A DNA stretch of 64,000 bases, from assembly GCF_008017835.1 (NCBI RefSeq), contig NZ_VRLT01000028.1, positions 62,001-126,000 on the forward strand, written 5' to 3'. Below, piece after piece: positions 1 through 7,583 of this stretch. A program made the position numbers and the translations under genes. The DNA is from Mesonia sp. HuA40. Its GTDB lineage: Bacteria > Bacteroidota > Bacteroidia > Flavobacteriales > Flavobacteriaceae. The number at the start of each line of letters is the position of its first letter. Position 1 is the stretch's first letter. Below the pieces are notes generated by a model. The model searched no databases. It worked only from the letters and a program-made list of their open reading frames with translations, and was not told where the DNA came from.

Positions 1-1012
1 CTGTTTTAATAACAATCGCGCTAATAGGAACCGCAAGAATGTCTTTTTTACTGTTTGTAATTATATCAACTGTGGCTGTCATCCCTGGTCTAAAGGGTGA
101 ATAGTTCTCTCCTTTACCCGCTAATAAATCGGCATAAGATTCTTTTAAAATTTTCACTTTCACCTTAAAGTTAGTTACTTGATCGGCAGAAAGCGCATCG
201 TTTGCAGAATTACTTATAGCCGTTACCAACCCCTTAAATTTTTTATCCAAGTAAGCGTCAACCTCCACTATAGCGGAATCACCTACATTAATTTTTACGA
301 TATCATTCTCATTCACATCAACCTCAACTTCCATTTCATTCAAGTTGGCAACGCGTAATATCTCTGTACCCGCCATTTGCTGGGTTCCCACAACACGCTC
401 GCCCAATTCGGCGTCCAATTTTGAAATTGTCCCCGACATGGGTGCATAAATTGTAGTTCTGCCTAAGTTATCTTGTGCTTCGTTAACCGTTGCTGCGGCA
501 CTTTGTACATTAAAATAGGCGCTTTTTTGTGTGGCTTTTGCTACCTCATACCTAGATAAAACGGCATCCCATTCACTTTGTGAAATAACCCCTTTCTCAA
601 ACAAAGTTTTGTTTCGGTTATAGTTAGCTTCAGCTTCTTTAAGGCTAGCCTTAGCTTGCTCTAAATTGGCTTTAATATTTTGGTAGCTAGCTTGCGAACG
701 TTGTAGACTTGATTGGTATAAATCTGGATTAATTTTTACCAGTAAATCACCTTTTTCAACGCGTTGTCCTTCTTTTATAGGTAGTTCGATAATCTCACCC
801 GAAACTTCAGAAGATAGTTTAACCTCTACCTCAGGCTGTATTTTACCCGTTGCTGACACCGTTTCTACCAAGTCCATTTTTTCTAAAAGGGATACCTCCA
901 CTTGTTTAAGGTTATCTGCCTTTCCAAACCAACCCGCTTTTTTACCTCCTATTAAAAAGGCAATTAAAACCAATACACTTATTACAATTACAAGTATTTT
1001 CTTTTTTTTCAT
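1..1012 (-). CDS. HlyD/MacA-type periplasmic adaptor of an efflux pump (partial, cut by left edge)
   Basis: Membrane-fusion adaptor that bridges an inner-membrane exporter and a TolC-type channel. The reading frame is open to the left edge, so the C-terminus is missing; about 337 codons are visible. It begins MKKKKILVIV with one membrane anchor at about residues 5-22. A biotinyl-lipoyl half follows (SATGKIQPEVEVKLSSEVSG), then a coiled-coil hairpin (about 95-190) and the second lipoyl half (APMSGTISKLDAELGERV). A beta-barrel domain comes last. The ATG sits two bases after the stop of the tolC-like gene, so the two are co-transcribed. The inner-membrane partner, probably a MacB-like ABC or RND protein, should lie beyond the left edge. 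Family call is firm; substrate is unknown. Confidence 0.9.
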   Translation of the reverse strand, partial: MKKKKILVIVISVLVLIAFLIGGKKAGWFGKADNLKQVEVSLLEKMDLVETVSATGKIQPEVEVKLSSEVSGEIIELPIKEGQRVEKGDLLVKINPDLYQSSLQRSQASYQNIKANLEQAKASLKEAEANYNRNKTLFEKGVISQSEWDAVLSRYEVAKATQKSAYFNVQSAAATVNEAQDNLGRTTIYAPMSGTISKLDAELGERVVGTQQMAGTEILRVANLNEMEVEVDVNENDIVKINVGDSAIVEVDAYLDKKFKGLVTAISNSANDALSADQVTNFKVKVKILKESYADLLAGKGENYSPFRPGMTATVDIITNSKKDILAVPISAIVIKT

Positions 1013-1014
1013 TT

Positions 1015-2349
1015 TTATAATTTTAAGTTTTGCGGATCTATTCCGAAATACAATTCAAGCACCTTTAATTTAAAAATATAGTCGTATTTAGCACGATTAA
1101 GCTCTATAAAAGCGTTGTCTAATCTTTGTTTAGCCTGGGTAAAATCAAAACCATTGGTGAGACCAACATCATAGCGCTGCTGGGCATAATCAAAAGCCAA
1201 TTCTTGTGATTTAACCACTTCTTGAGCTGCTTCATATGCTTCTAAAGCTCCCTGAGCATCTACGTGTGCTTGATATACATTAGACTCTAAATCTAATTTA
1301 GCTTGTTCTAGTTGGTACTTTCTTCTTTCTAAATTTATTTTACTGCGAGCTACATTATTTCTAGTGGCCAAACCGTTAAGTATAGGTACGTTTAATTGCA
1401 CTCCATAGCCAATTCCGTCATTTTGATACAACTGCGTTGTGAATGAACGTTCAAAAAAATCATTATCTGAATAACGGGTATTATATCCAAAAAAAGCGGT
1501 TAAAGTAGGATAATATGCTCCCCTAGAAATTTGCACATCTTTTTGTGCAATAGCTAAATTTTGTTCGGCAATTTTAAGTTCTGGCCTATTCTCTTCCGCG
1601 GAAGCGATAATAGATGCCACAGGCTGGTTAGCTACTTCGTTTGAGACCAGCTCATAACCTTCATCAACGATTTGAAAATTTTCATAATCTTTAACCAACA
1701 ACAACTGCGCGAGATTAATTAAAGCAATTTTTACATTGTTTCGTGCTATGGCTATTTGCTGCTTTTCATTGGCCATATTGGCTTTTATTTCTAAAAGATC
1801 TCCTTTTGGTAGTACGCCACCTTCTACCAAATCTTCTGTACGCTTTAACTGCTCATTACTAACCTGGTTTTGACTTTGTAGCGATGATAGGTTGGCTTTA
1901 TTAAGCAAGACATTTAAATAGGCGTTTGCCACGGCGAGACTAATATCATCTTTCATTTTATCAAGTTGATATTGCGTGGCCAATTGAGCTAATTTGGCTC
2001 TTTGGAGCTGCCTAATGTTCCTTAAACCATCAAATAAAGTAAGTGAAGAATTAAACCCGGTGGTAAAAGAACTAAAAACTTCATTCTCAAATTGGTTGGT
2101 AACCGGGTTAATGTTAGCTCCGGTATTCGTAGAGTAAGATGCAGAACCATTAAGACTTGGTATAAAATTACCTATAGCATCTCTTTTATCGTACTGAGCA
2201 CTTTCCAAATCTAACTCAGATTGTTTGATACTGATGTTGTTCTCTAAAGCATGCGTAACACATTCGTTTAGCGTCCATTTTTTTTCTTGGCTAAAAAGTA
2301 CAGCCGGAAGACAAAATATGGAAAGGAGTAAAGTTTTTATTCGCATCAT
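1015..2349 (-). CDS. TolC family outer membrane efflux channel
   Basis: Outer-membrane channel of a tripartite exporter, 444 aa, the usual TolC-family length. A signal peptide covers about residues 1-20 (KTLLLSIFCLPAVLFSQ). The body shows two repeats of long amphipathic helices, with typical phrases such as WTLNECVTHALENN near the N-terminus and QRYDVGLTNGFDFTQAKQRL near the C-terminus. The gene starts with two consecutive Met codons. It is directly followed, two bases on, by the HlyD-type adaptor, giving a channel-adaptor operon. Drug, siderophore or peptide export cannot be told apart from sequence. Confidence 0.93.
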   Translation of the reverse strand: MMRIKTLLLSIFCLPAVLFSQEKKWTLNECVTHALENNISIKQSELDLESAQYDKRDAIGNFIPSLNGSASYSTNTGANINPVTNQFENEVFSSFTTGFNSSLTLFDGLRNIRQLQRAKLAQLATQYQLDKMKDDISLAVANAYLNVLLNKANLSSLQSQNQVSNEQLKRTEDLVEGGVLPKGDLLEIKANMANEKQQIAIARNNVKIALINLAQLLLVKDYENFQIVDEGYELVSNEVANQPVASIIASAEENRPELKIAEQNLAIAQKDVQISRGAYYPTLTAFFGYNTRYSDNDFFERSFTTQLYQNDGIGYGVQLNVPILNGLATRNNVARSKINLERRKYQLEQAKLDLESNVYQAHVDAQGALEAYEAAQEVVKSQELAFDYAQQRYDVGLTNGFDFTQAKQRLDNAFIELNRAKYDYIFKLKVLELYFGIDPQNLKL

Positions 2350-2504
2350 TATAATTTACTAATTTATAAGTAGAAAAAGTAGGATTATTGTTACAACTGG
2401 ATCAAATAAATAACCACAAGCAACTTAATTTCCTTTTGCTCTACTTTTAAAACCTACTAATCATAGGACGAATATGATGGAATTTTGTTACAAAAAGCGC
2501 GTTA

Positions 2505-2738
2505 CTATGCTTCTTTTTTTCTATTCTTTAAGGTGCGATAAACCGCTATGCCAACCCCGCCAACCAGCAGATAAGGAAAAACCATTAAATACATAATTCC
2601 ATTGTTTATCGACTTGGCGGCTGTCCCATCTGGGTCGCTTTCTAATACCGCTCGACACATAGCGCATTGTGCATTGACTGGTAATATGAAACCAATAAAT
2701 AATACAAAAAACAAAAGAAAGACTAATTTTTTATCCAT
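2505..2738 (-). CDS. small secreted/membrane CxxC protein of the oxidase assembly cluster
   Basis: A 77-aa protein I do not recognise by function. It has a hydrophobic leader (about residues 5-23), then a CxxC pair (C25-A-M-C28) at what would be the start of the exported part. A second membrane span (about 47-66) and a basic tail (KNRKKEA) follow. Its ATG overlaps the end of the DUF420 gene by 8 bases, and that gene is one base from SCO, so translation is probably coupled. The position next to SCO and oxidase genes, plus the exposed CxxC, suggests a role in copper or thiol handling during oxidase assembly. That role is inference. Confidence 0.75.
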   Translation of the reverse strand: MDKKLVFLLFFVLFIGFILPVNAQCAMCRAVLESDPDGTAAKSINNGIMYLMVFPYLLVGGVGIAVYRTLKNRKKEA

Positions 2739-3276
2739 AATAAGGTAACATAAACAAATAAACCAAAACTCCTGTTACAGCCACATAAAACCAAATAGGA
2801 AAAGTATATCGGGCTATTTTAACATGCTTTTTATATTCTGCTGTTAAACCTCTATACATGGTAAACAAGACCAAAGGTACTATTATAGCAGAAAGTACGA
2901 TATGCGAAATTAAAATAAAAAAATACAATGGCCTTAAAAATCCTTCTCCTCCATAAGGAACAGGATCATTACTTAATTTAGAGAAAACATAACTAATTAA
3001 AAACACGCAAGATAAAACAAAAGCAGTAATCATTACATTGCGATGAAGTAGTTTTTCTCCTTTACGGATTAAGATATAGCCAAGAAATAAAAGTACTGCT
3101 GTAATCCCATTTAAAACGGCGTGAAAAAATGGATAGGTACCTATTTCTAATCCTAATAAATCATATCTTGTAGGAAGATTGAGCAGGACTAATACTATAA
3201 GTGGTACCGCAATAGATAAAATAATAATAATAGGTACAACAATTTTATCTTTACCCTTTTGAATTACCTCTTTCAT
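2731..3276 (-). CDS. DUF420 family membrane protein
   Basis: Integral membrane protein of 181 aa with about five hydrophobic spans and short loops. It resembles the DUF420/YozB family, which is commonly found beside cytochrome oxidase and SCO genes but whose biochemical role is not established. Features seen include a first span at about residues 14-30, histidines in the spans (for example FFHAVLNGITAVLLFLGY and ISHIVLSAI), and a short C-terminus ending YLFMLPYYG. It begins one base after the SCO stop and overlaps the next small gene by 8 bases, so it belongs to a tight operon. Confidence 0.85.
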   Translation of the reverse strand: MKEVIQKGKDKIVVPIIIILSIAVPLIVLVLLNLPTRYDLLGLEIGTYPFFHAVLNGITAVLLFLGYILIRKGEKLLHRNVMITAFVLSCVFLISYVFSKLSNDPVPYGGEGFLRPLYFFILISHIVLSAIIVPLVLFTMYRGLTAEYKKHVKIARYTFPIWFYVAVTGVLVYLFMLPYYG

Positions 3277-3277
3277 T

Positions 3278-3904
3278 TTACAACAACTTTTTTATATCAG
3301 ATTTAAGCATATTTAGATCTTTGGGGGCTAACCCATCGTAATAACCTTTTGGATTACCATATTCATCGAGGCGAGAAACAATCTCACCTTGCTTATTGAT
3401 AAGAGCAAAATAGCCTGAATGTTCAAAGTTACCTTTTACCTTAGGATTGTAGGCTGCGTAAAGATTGAATCCTTGATTGGCTAATTGGAATATAGCGTCT
3501 CGTTCACCAGTTAACAAATGCCAATTAGGATGTGATATACCATGTTTTTTGGCGTAGGCAGCTAAAATCTCTGGCGTATCGTATTCTGGATTAATACTAA
3601 AAGAAGCTATACCGAAATTAGGATTACCAAAAAATTCGTCTTGAATTTTTGTCATATTTTCATTCATTTCGGGGCAAATAGTAGGACAAGTAGTAAAAAA
3701 GAACTCTACTACATAAACCTTACCCTTAAAATCTTCATCAGAAATGAGCTCACCATCTTGATTGGTAAACTGATAACTAGGCACCTTACCTATTACTGTC
3801 ATAGCAACTTTATTACCGCTAAAACGATCTACTATTTTAGGAACCGCCCAAATTCCAAAAATCAAAATAATAAAAGTTATACCAATGTATTTATAATTTT
3901 TCAT
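3278..3904 (-). CDS. SCO1/SenC family copper chaperone
   Basis: Membrane-anchored thioredoxin-fold protein that loads copper into the CuA site of cytochrome oxidase subunit II. I take the start at MKNYKYIGITF (208 aa); an in-frame Met six codons upstream would only lengthen the overlap with the preceding gene. There is one N-terminal anchor (about residues 6-24). The Cu-binding CxxxC motif is present in FFFTTCPTICPEM, and the partner histidine lies in NFEHSGYFALI. The start overlaps the end of the upstream cysteine-free thioredoxin-like gene by 14 bases, and DUF420 follows directly. CuA ligands are visible in the subunit II gene of the same window, a likely client. Confidence 0.93.
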   Translation of the reverse strand: MKNYKYIGITFIILIFGIWAVPKIVDRFSGNKVAMTVIGKVPSYQFTNQDGELISDEDFKGKVYVVEFFFTTCPTICPEMNENMTKIQDEFFGNPNFGIASFSINPEYDTPEILAAYAKKHGISHPNWHLLTGERDAIFQLANQGFNLYAAYNPKVKGNFEHSGYFALINKQGEIVSRLDEYGNPKGYYDGLAPKDLNMLKSDIKKLL

Positions 3905-4550
3905 CTTTATCTTTAATTGCATTCCCCTTTGTGGCCAATCTATATTCGGCTAAAATCACTTTTATGTCGTCGCTCATGATGTTGCTAAGCTCTGCCACAG
4001 AAGAAGTGTCATACCCATAATTTTCAACCACACTTTTATCTTGCTCATCTTTTCTTCCGCGTAAAGCTAATTCTTTATCAATAATAAAAACGTGCTCATT
4101 AGCACCACCTTCATTTAATTGCAGAGGGGTTTGCAAACTATCAAAGACCCTTTGAATGTCATGCTGAGTACCAAAAGCAAATTTCCAATTCTTGACATCT
4201 ATGGTGGTGCCTAATTGATTTAGCAGATCTTGGACCGCTTGTTCTTGCCCATTTTCTGCCAATATCACAAATTGAAAGTCCTTAAACTGATAGTTTTTAT
4301 CGTAAATTTTTTCATTAAGATTAAAAGCATTCCCTTCCATTTCCTTAACGCGATTCCCCATGAAGAAAAGAACACTAATATGGTTTTTCAAACGCACTTC
4401 TTCGCTTTGAGAAGTCTGAAAATTATCGATTTCGGAAATAGGTTTGGTTAAAGTGGGAAGTATGGCAAAATGATTAATTCCTGAAGAAAAAAATAAGTAA
4501 GCCACAATAGGCAATGCAAACAATAAGGTAAGCACTAAATATTTTTTCAT
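3891..4550 (-). CDS. membrane-anchored thioredoxin-like protein without cysteines
   Basis: A 219-aa protein with an N-terminal anchor or signal (about residues 4-22). The alpha/beta body reads like a thioredoxin/SCO fold: ISVLFFMGNR at the usual strand position and EHVFIIDKELALRGRK resembling the FLID...G segment of SCO proteins. It contains no cysteine at all, so it cannot bind copper or do thiol chemistry in the usual way. The 3' end overlaps SCO by 14 bases, which points to a shared complex or coupled expression. A pseudo-chaperone or scaffold role for SCO is inference; no established name is known to me. Confidence 0.8.
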   Translation of the reverse strand: MKKYLVLTLLFALPIVAYLFFSSGINHFAILPTLTKPISEIDNFQTSQSEEVRLKNHISVLFFMGNRVKEMEGNAFNLNEKIYDKNYQFKDFQFVILAENGQEQAVQDLLNQLGTTIDVKNWKFAFGTQHDIQRVFDSLQTPLQLNEGGANEHVFIIDKELALRGRKDEQDKSVVENYGYDTSSVAELSNIMSDDIKVILAEYRLATKGNAIKDKDEKL

Positions 4551-4570
4551 AACAATATAATTGCTTTTGC

Positions 4571-4603
4571 AAAAATAAAAAAGACGGTTAAATAAAACCG
4601 CCT
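4571..4603 (-). terminator. intrinsic terminator after oxidase subunit IV
   Basis: On the minus strand an 8-bp stem (AGGCGGTT/AACCGTCT, one G-U pair) is followed by a U-rich tail (TTTTTATTTTT). It sits between the subunit IV stop and the start of the cysteine-free thioredoxin-like gene. It may be only partial, since I see no clear promoter for the downstream genes. Confidence 0.7.
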
Positions 4604-4630
4604 TTTTCTATGATTTAACTTATGTTTCTA

Positions 4631-4993
4631 TTAGAAATTCCAAGTTAGAAAACCGTTAGCAAAAACATCGTGAACATAAACTCCTTCTGCAAGAAGGATA
4701 AAAACCAAGTAACAAACTAGAAATACAACTGTCCACACCACAGAACGCCTTAAACCCTTCTTTTCACCTTCCATATGCATAAAGGCCCAAGTAATTAAAT
4801 AAGCTTTATAAACGGTTAAAATAATAAATATCCAATTTAAAAGATGCATATACAAGATATCGGTCTGCACCAAGAATGCTGGTTTAAAGATACCCAATAC
4901 CACCTCTACAATAGTTACTACTGAGAGTAACATAAATACATACCAAATTCGCTTTGTTGCTGATTGATTAGTATGTGCTGAATCGTGTGCCAT
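4631..4993 (-). CDS. cytochrome c oxidase subunit IV (prokaryotic type)
   Basis: Small accessory subunit of the aa3-type oxidase, 120 aa. A polar N-terminus (MAHDSAHTNQSATKR) precedes three hydrophobic spans at about residues 16-36, 45-68 and 80-102. The second and third are separated by AFMHMEGEKKGLRR, the usual signature of this family. It lies 18 bases downstream of the 327-aa subunit III gene and is the last gene before a terminator. The catalytic subunits I and II are encoded 20 kb away in the act operon. Confidence 0.9.
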   Translation of the reverse strand: MAHDSAHTNQSATKRIWYVFMLLSVVTIVEVVLGIFKPAFLVQTDILYMHLLNWIFIILTVYKAYLITWAFMHMEGEKKGLRRSVVWTVVFLVCYLVFILLAEGVYVHDVFANGFLTWNF

Positions 4994-5011
4994 TTTTAAT
5001 TGTGTTTTTTA

Positions 5012-5995
5012 TTAAACAAGGTAAAAGAAAGTAAATACAAATACCCAAACTAAGTCTACAAAGTGCCAATATAATCCCACTTTTTCTACCATTTCATAGC
5101 TTCCTCTTCGCTCATATGTGCCTATTAAAACATTAAAAAATATTATAATATTTAGAATAATACCCATAGATACGTGAAAACCATGAAATCCTGTGATAAA
5201 GAAAAAGAAATCGGCAAATAATGGCGGTCCATATTCATTATGGGTAAGGTTTGCTCCTTCTACGGTTGTAACAGCATCATTCTCTAATTTTGCCAATGAA
5301 GCTTCTCTAGATAAAACAATTTTCTTACCGTTCTCATCTAATTGCTGAATACGAACCAATATGTTTGGATTAGCTTCAAACCCCTTAGTAATTTCCTCTA
5401 CAGTAAAACTAGCAGACGTCTGCTTATCAGCATCATACCACACACCATTGCTAGGCTGGTGTTCTATACGGTCTTGAGGTAAGGTTTTAGCAAAATCGGC
5501 TAAAGCAACGCGCTCGTGATCGGCATCTACGAACTGTAAAATTTGACCTCCTCGTGTTTCAACCGCACCGTAGGTACCGTTTATAAAATTTTTCCACTCC
5601 CAAGCTTGCGATCCTACAAAGACCAAACCACCAATAATGGTTAAAAACATGTAGAGTGTAACTTTCTTTTTGTTCATATGATGTCCTGCATCTACAGCTA
5701 ACACCATGGTCACCGATGAAAATATTAGAATAAAAGTCATCAACGCCACATAGTACATGGGTGCGTCAACCCCGTGTAAGAACGGAAAGTGATTAAACAC
5801 CTCATCGGCTATAGGCCAAGAGTCTATAAACTTAAATCTTGAAAAACCATAAGCTGCTAAAAACGCCGAAAACGTAAGCGCATCTGATGCAATAAAAAAC
5901 CACATCATTAATTTTCCATAACTTGCTCCAAGTGGTTTATTTCCTCCACCCCAAGTTTTTCCTTCGGTGCCTGTTTGGGCAACAGTAGCTTCCAT
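5012..5995 (-). CDS. cytochrome c oxidase subunit III, long form with a soluble insert
   Basis: Subunit III of heme-copper oxidase, 327 aa. Membrane spans lie at about residues 28-48, 78-102, 112-132, 260-288 and 303-325, with family phrases AFLAAYGFSRF, FFITGFHGFHVSMG and YWHFVDLVWVFVF. Between spans three and four there is an unusual polar insert of about 115 residues (141-255). It is rich in Asp, Glu and Lys and has the look of a folded domain. The gene lies 45 bases after a second, shorter subunit III gene, so the cluster encodes two paralogues. Start ATG at 5995 is clear. Confidence 0.93.
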   Translation of the reverse strand: MEATVAQTGTEGKTWGGGNKPLGASYGKLMMWFFIASDALTFSAFLAAYGFSRFKFIDSWPIADEVFNHFPFLHGVDAPMYYVALMTFILIFSSVTMVLAVDAGHHMNKKKVTLYMFLTIIGGLVFVGSQAWEWKNFINGTYGAVETRGGQILQFVDADHERVALADFAKTLPQDRIEHQPSNGVWYDADKQTSASFTVEEITKGFEANPNILVRIQQLDENGKKIVLSREASLAKLENDAVTTVEGANLTHNEYGPPLFADFFFFITGFHGFHVSMGIILNIIIFFNVLIGTYERRGSYEMVEKVGLYWHFVDLVWVFVFTFFYLV

Positions 5996-6040
5996 AAATA
6001 GAAATTAGTGTTAAATATTAAGCAAAAATAGTTAATTTTA

Positions 6041-6622
6041 TTATCCTAAGAAATATAAAAAGAAAAACAGATAAATCCATAAGACATCTACAAAATGCCA
6101 AAAGGTCGCACCTAGCTCTAATCCAAGCATTTGCCCAGATTTATAGCGCTGTTTAGAATTATTATAAATTAAGACTAATAATATGATTAAACCCGCCACT
6201 ATATGGGCGATATGAGATATAACAATTAAATAAATAAAAGATGAAGTTATGTTGCTCGCACTTCCTGTAAAATAATACCCCTCACCCAAAATTTCCATAA
6301 ATCCTTGAAATTGCATCCAAACAAAAACACTACCCAAAACAAAGGTTGCTATAAGTAACCACCCTGCTTTTTTGGTTTCATTATTCTTTACGGCTTTTTT
6401 AGCAAAAAGCAGACAGACACTACTTAGCAAAATAACAATTGTACTGTACAAAAAAGGCGCTGGTAATTGAAAATCTTCAATCCAATCGGGCCTATCTTTA
6501 CTCACCACAAATGCACTGGTAAGGCCAGCAAACATCATACCCATGCTTATGATTGCGAACCACAACATCATTTTTTTTGACCGTGCTATTTTTTCTCTCT
6601 CGGTACCATCTGTTAAATCCAT
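6041..6622 (-). CDS. cytochrome c oxidase subunit III family protein, short form
   Basis: A 193-aa subunit III paralogue with five hydrophobic spans and no insert. It starts MDLTDGTEREKIARSKKMMLWF; the first span carries SMGMMFAGLTSAFVV and the last FWHFVDVLWIYLFFFLYFLG, both typical of the family. The start overlaps the end of the heme O synthase gene by 10 bases, so they are translationally coupled. It precedes the long subunit III and subunit IV genes. Whether both subunit III proteins sit in one oxidase or serve different assemblies cannot be decided here. Confidence 0.92.
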   Translation of the reverse strand: MDLTDGTEREKIARSKKMMLWFAIISMGMMFAGLTSAFVVSKDRPDWIEDFQLPAPFLYSTIVILLSSVCLLFAKKAVKNNETKKAGWLLIATFVLGSVFVWMQFQGFMEILGEGYYFTGSASNITSSFIYLIVISHIAHIVAGLIILLVLIYNNSKQRYKSGQMLGLELGATFWHFVDVLWIYLFFFLYFLG

Positions 6623-7566
6623 AAGCGAATATATTTATCTAAAACATAAATTATTTGTAGTAAGGTAATATAGCTAACACTAGCAAACATAAGCTGCTTA
6701 GCCGTTTTTTGGTCTCTATCACGGTATAATTTCACGGCATAATACATCATACCTGAGCCAAGTAAAAATATTAATACCCCTGCAATCGGACTCAGATATA
6801 ATTTACCGGTAACCCCCAGTGTGGGTACTAGTGAAATTACCACCGTCCAAATTGTATAGAGTATAATTTGAATCGCAGTCCCTTTATCTCGTTTTCCCGT
6901 TGGCAGCATAAAAAATCCGCCTTTCTCATAATCATCGTACAACCACCAACCTAACGCCCAGAAATGCGGGAATTGCCAAAAAAACTGAATCATAAAAAGC
7001 GTTCCTGGCTCGATACTAAAATCATTTGTAGCGGCTACCCAGCCAAGCATAAATGGGATTGCTCCCGGAAAGGCACCTATAAATACAGAAAGTGGTGTTT
7101 TGGTTTTTAATGGTGTATAAACACTTACATACAAAAAGATTGATATCGCACCGAACATAGACGTTACAGGGTTGATGATATACAAAACAGCCAACCCCAA
7201 TAAGGTGAAACTAACAGCAATAAACAGCGCCATTTTCACACTCATTCTACCTGCTGGTAAAGGCCTGTTTTTGGTACGGCTCATTAATCCATCTAAATCA
7301 CGCTCTAAAACTTGATTAAAAGCATTACTTGCACCAACCATCATATAACCTCCAATACCGAGCAATAAAACCGTAAAAAAGTTAATTTTATCGGCTCCTA
7401 GAAAATAACCAGCAATAGAAGAAAAAACCACACTTACCGCCAAACGCATTTTGGTAATTTCTTTAAAATCGGTTAACCGACTTACCTGATAAGTATTTTC
7501 TATGGTCTTGCTCAATCTCCTAAAAATTGTCGCTGCAAAGATACTGCTTAAAAGCGGTAAAGACAA
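6613..7566 (-). CDS. ctaB: heme O synthase (protoheme IX farnesyltransferase)
   Basis: UbiA-family membrane prenyltransferase that farnesylates heme B to heme O, precursor of the heme A used by aa3 oxidase. About nine spans are visible. The first Asp-rich motif NAFNQVLERDLDGLMSRTKN and NRPLPAGR are present at about residues 85-105, and the second motif WLYDDYEKGGFFMLP at about 208-222. No in-frame ATG precedes the conserved core: candidate starts are TTG at 7566 and TTG at 7515 (giving MSKTIENTYQ). I keep the longer frame, but the true start is uncertain. It overlaps the short subunit III gene by 10 bases. Confidence 0.93.
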   Translation of the reverse strand: MSLPLLSSIFAATIFRRLSKTIENTYQVSRLTDFKEITKMRLAVSVVFSSIAGYFLGADKINFFTVLLLGIGGYMMVGASNAFNQVLERDLDGLMSRTKNRPLPAGRMSVKMALFIAVSFTLLGLAVLYIINPVTSMFGAISIFLYVSVYTPLKTKTPLSVFIGAFPGAIPFMLGWVAATNDFSIEPGTLFMIQFFWQFPHFWALGWWLYDDYEKGGFFMLPTGKRDKGTAIQIILYTIWTVVISLVPTLGVTGKLYLSPIAGVLIFLLGSGMMYYAVKLYRDRDQKTAKQLMFASVSYITLLQIIYVLDKYIRLWI

Positions 7567-7583
7567 AGCATGCTGCTATATTT

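Noticed and set aside
3905-3922. Six-codon longer start of the SCO gene
   Set aside because: MKNYKYIGITF is a normal anchor start and the longer version would only deepen overlap with the gene upstream.
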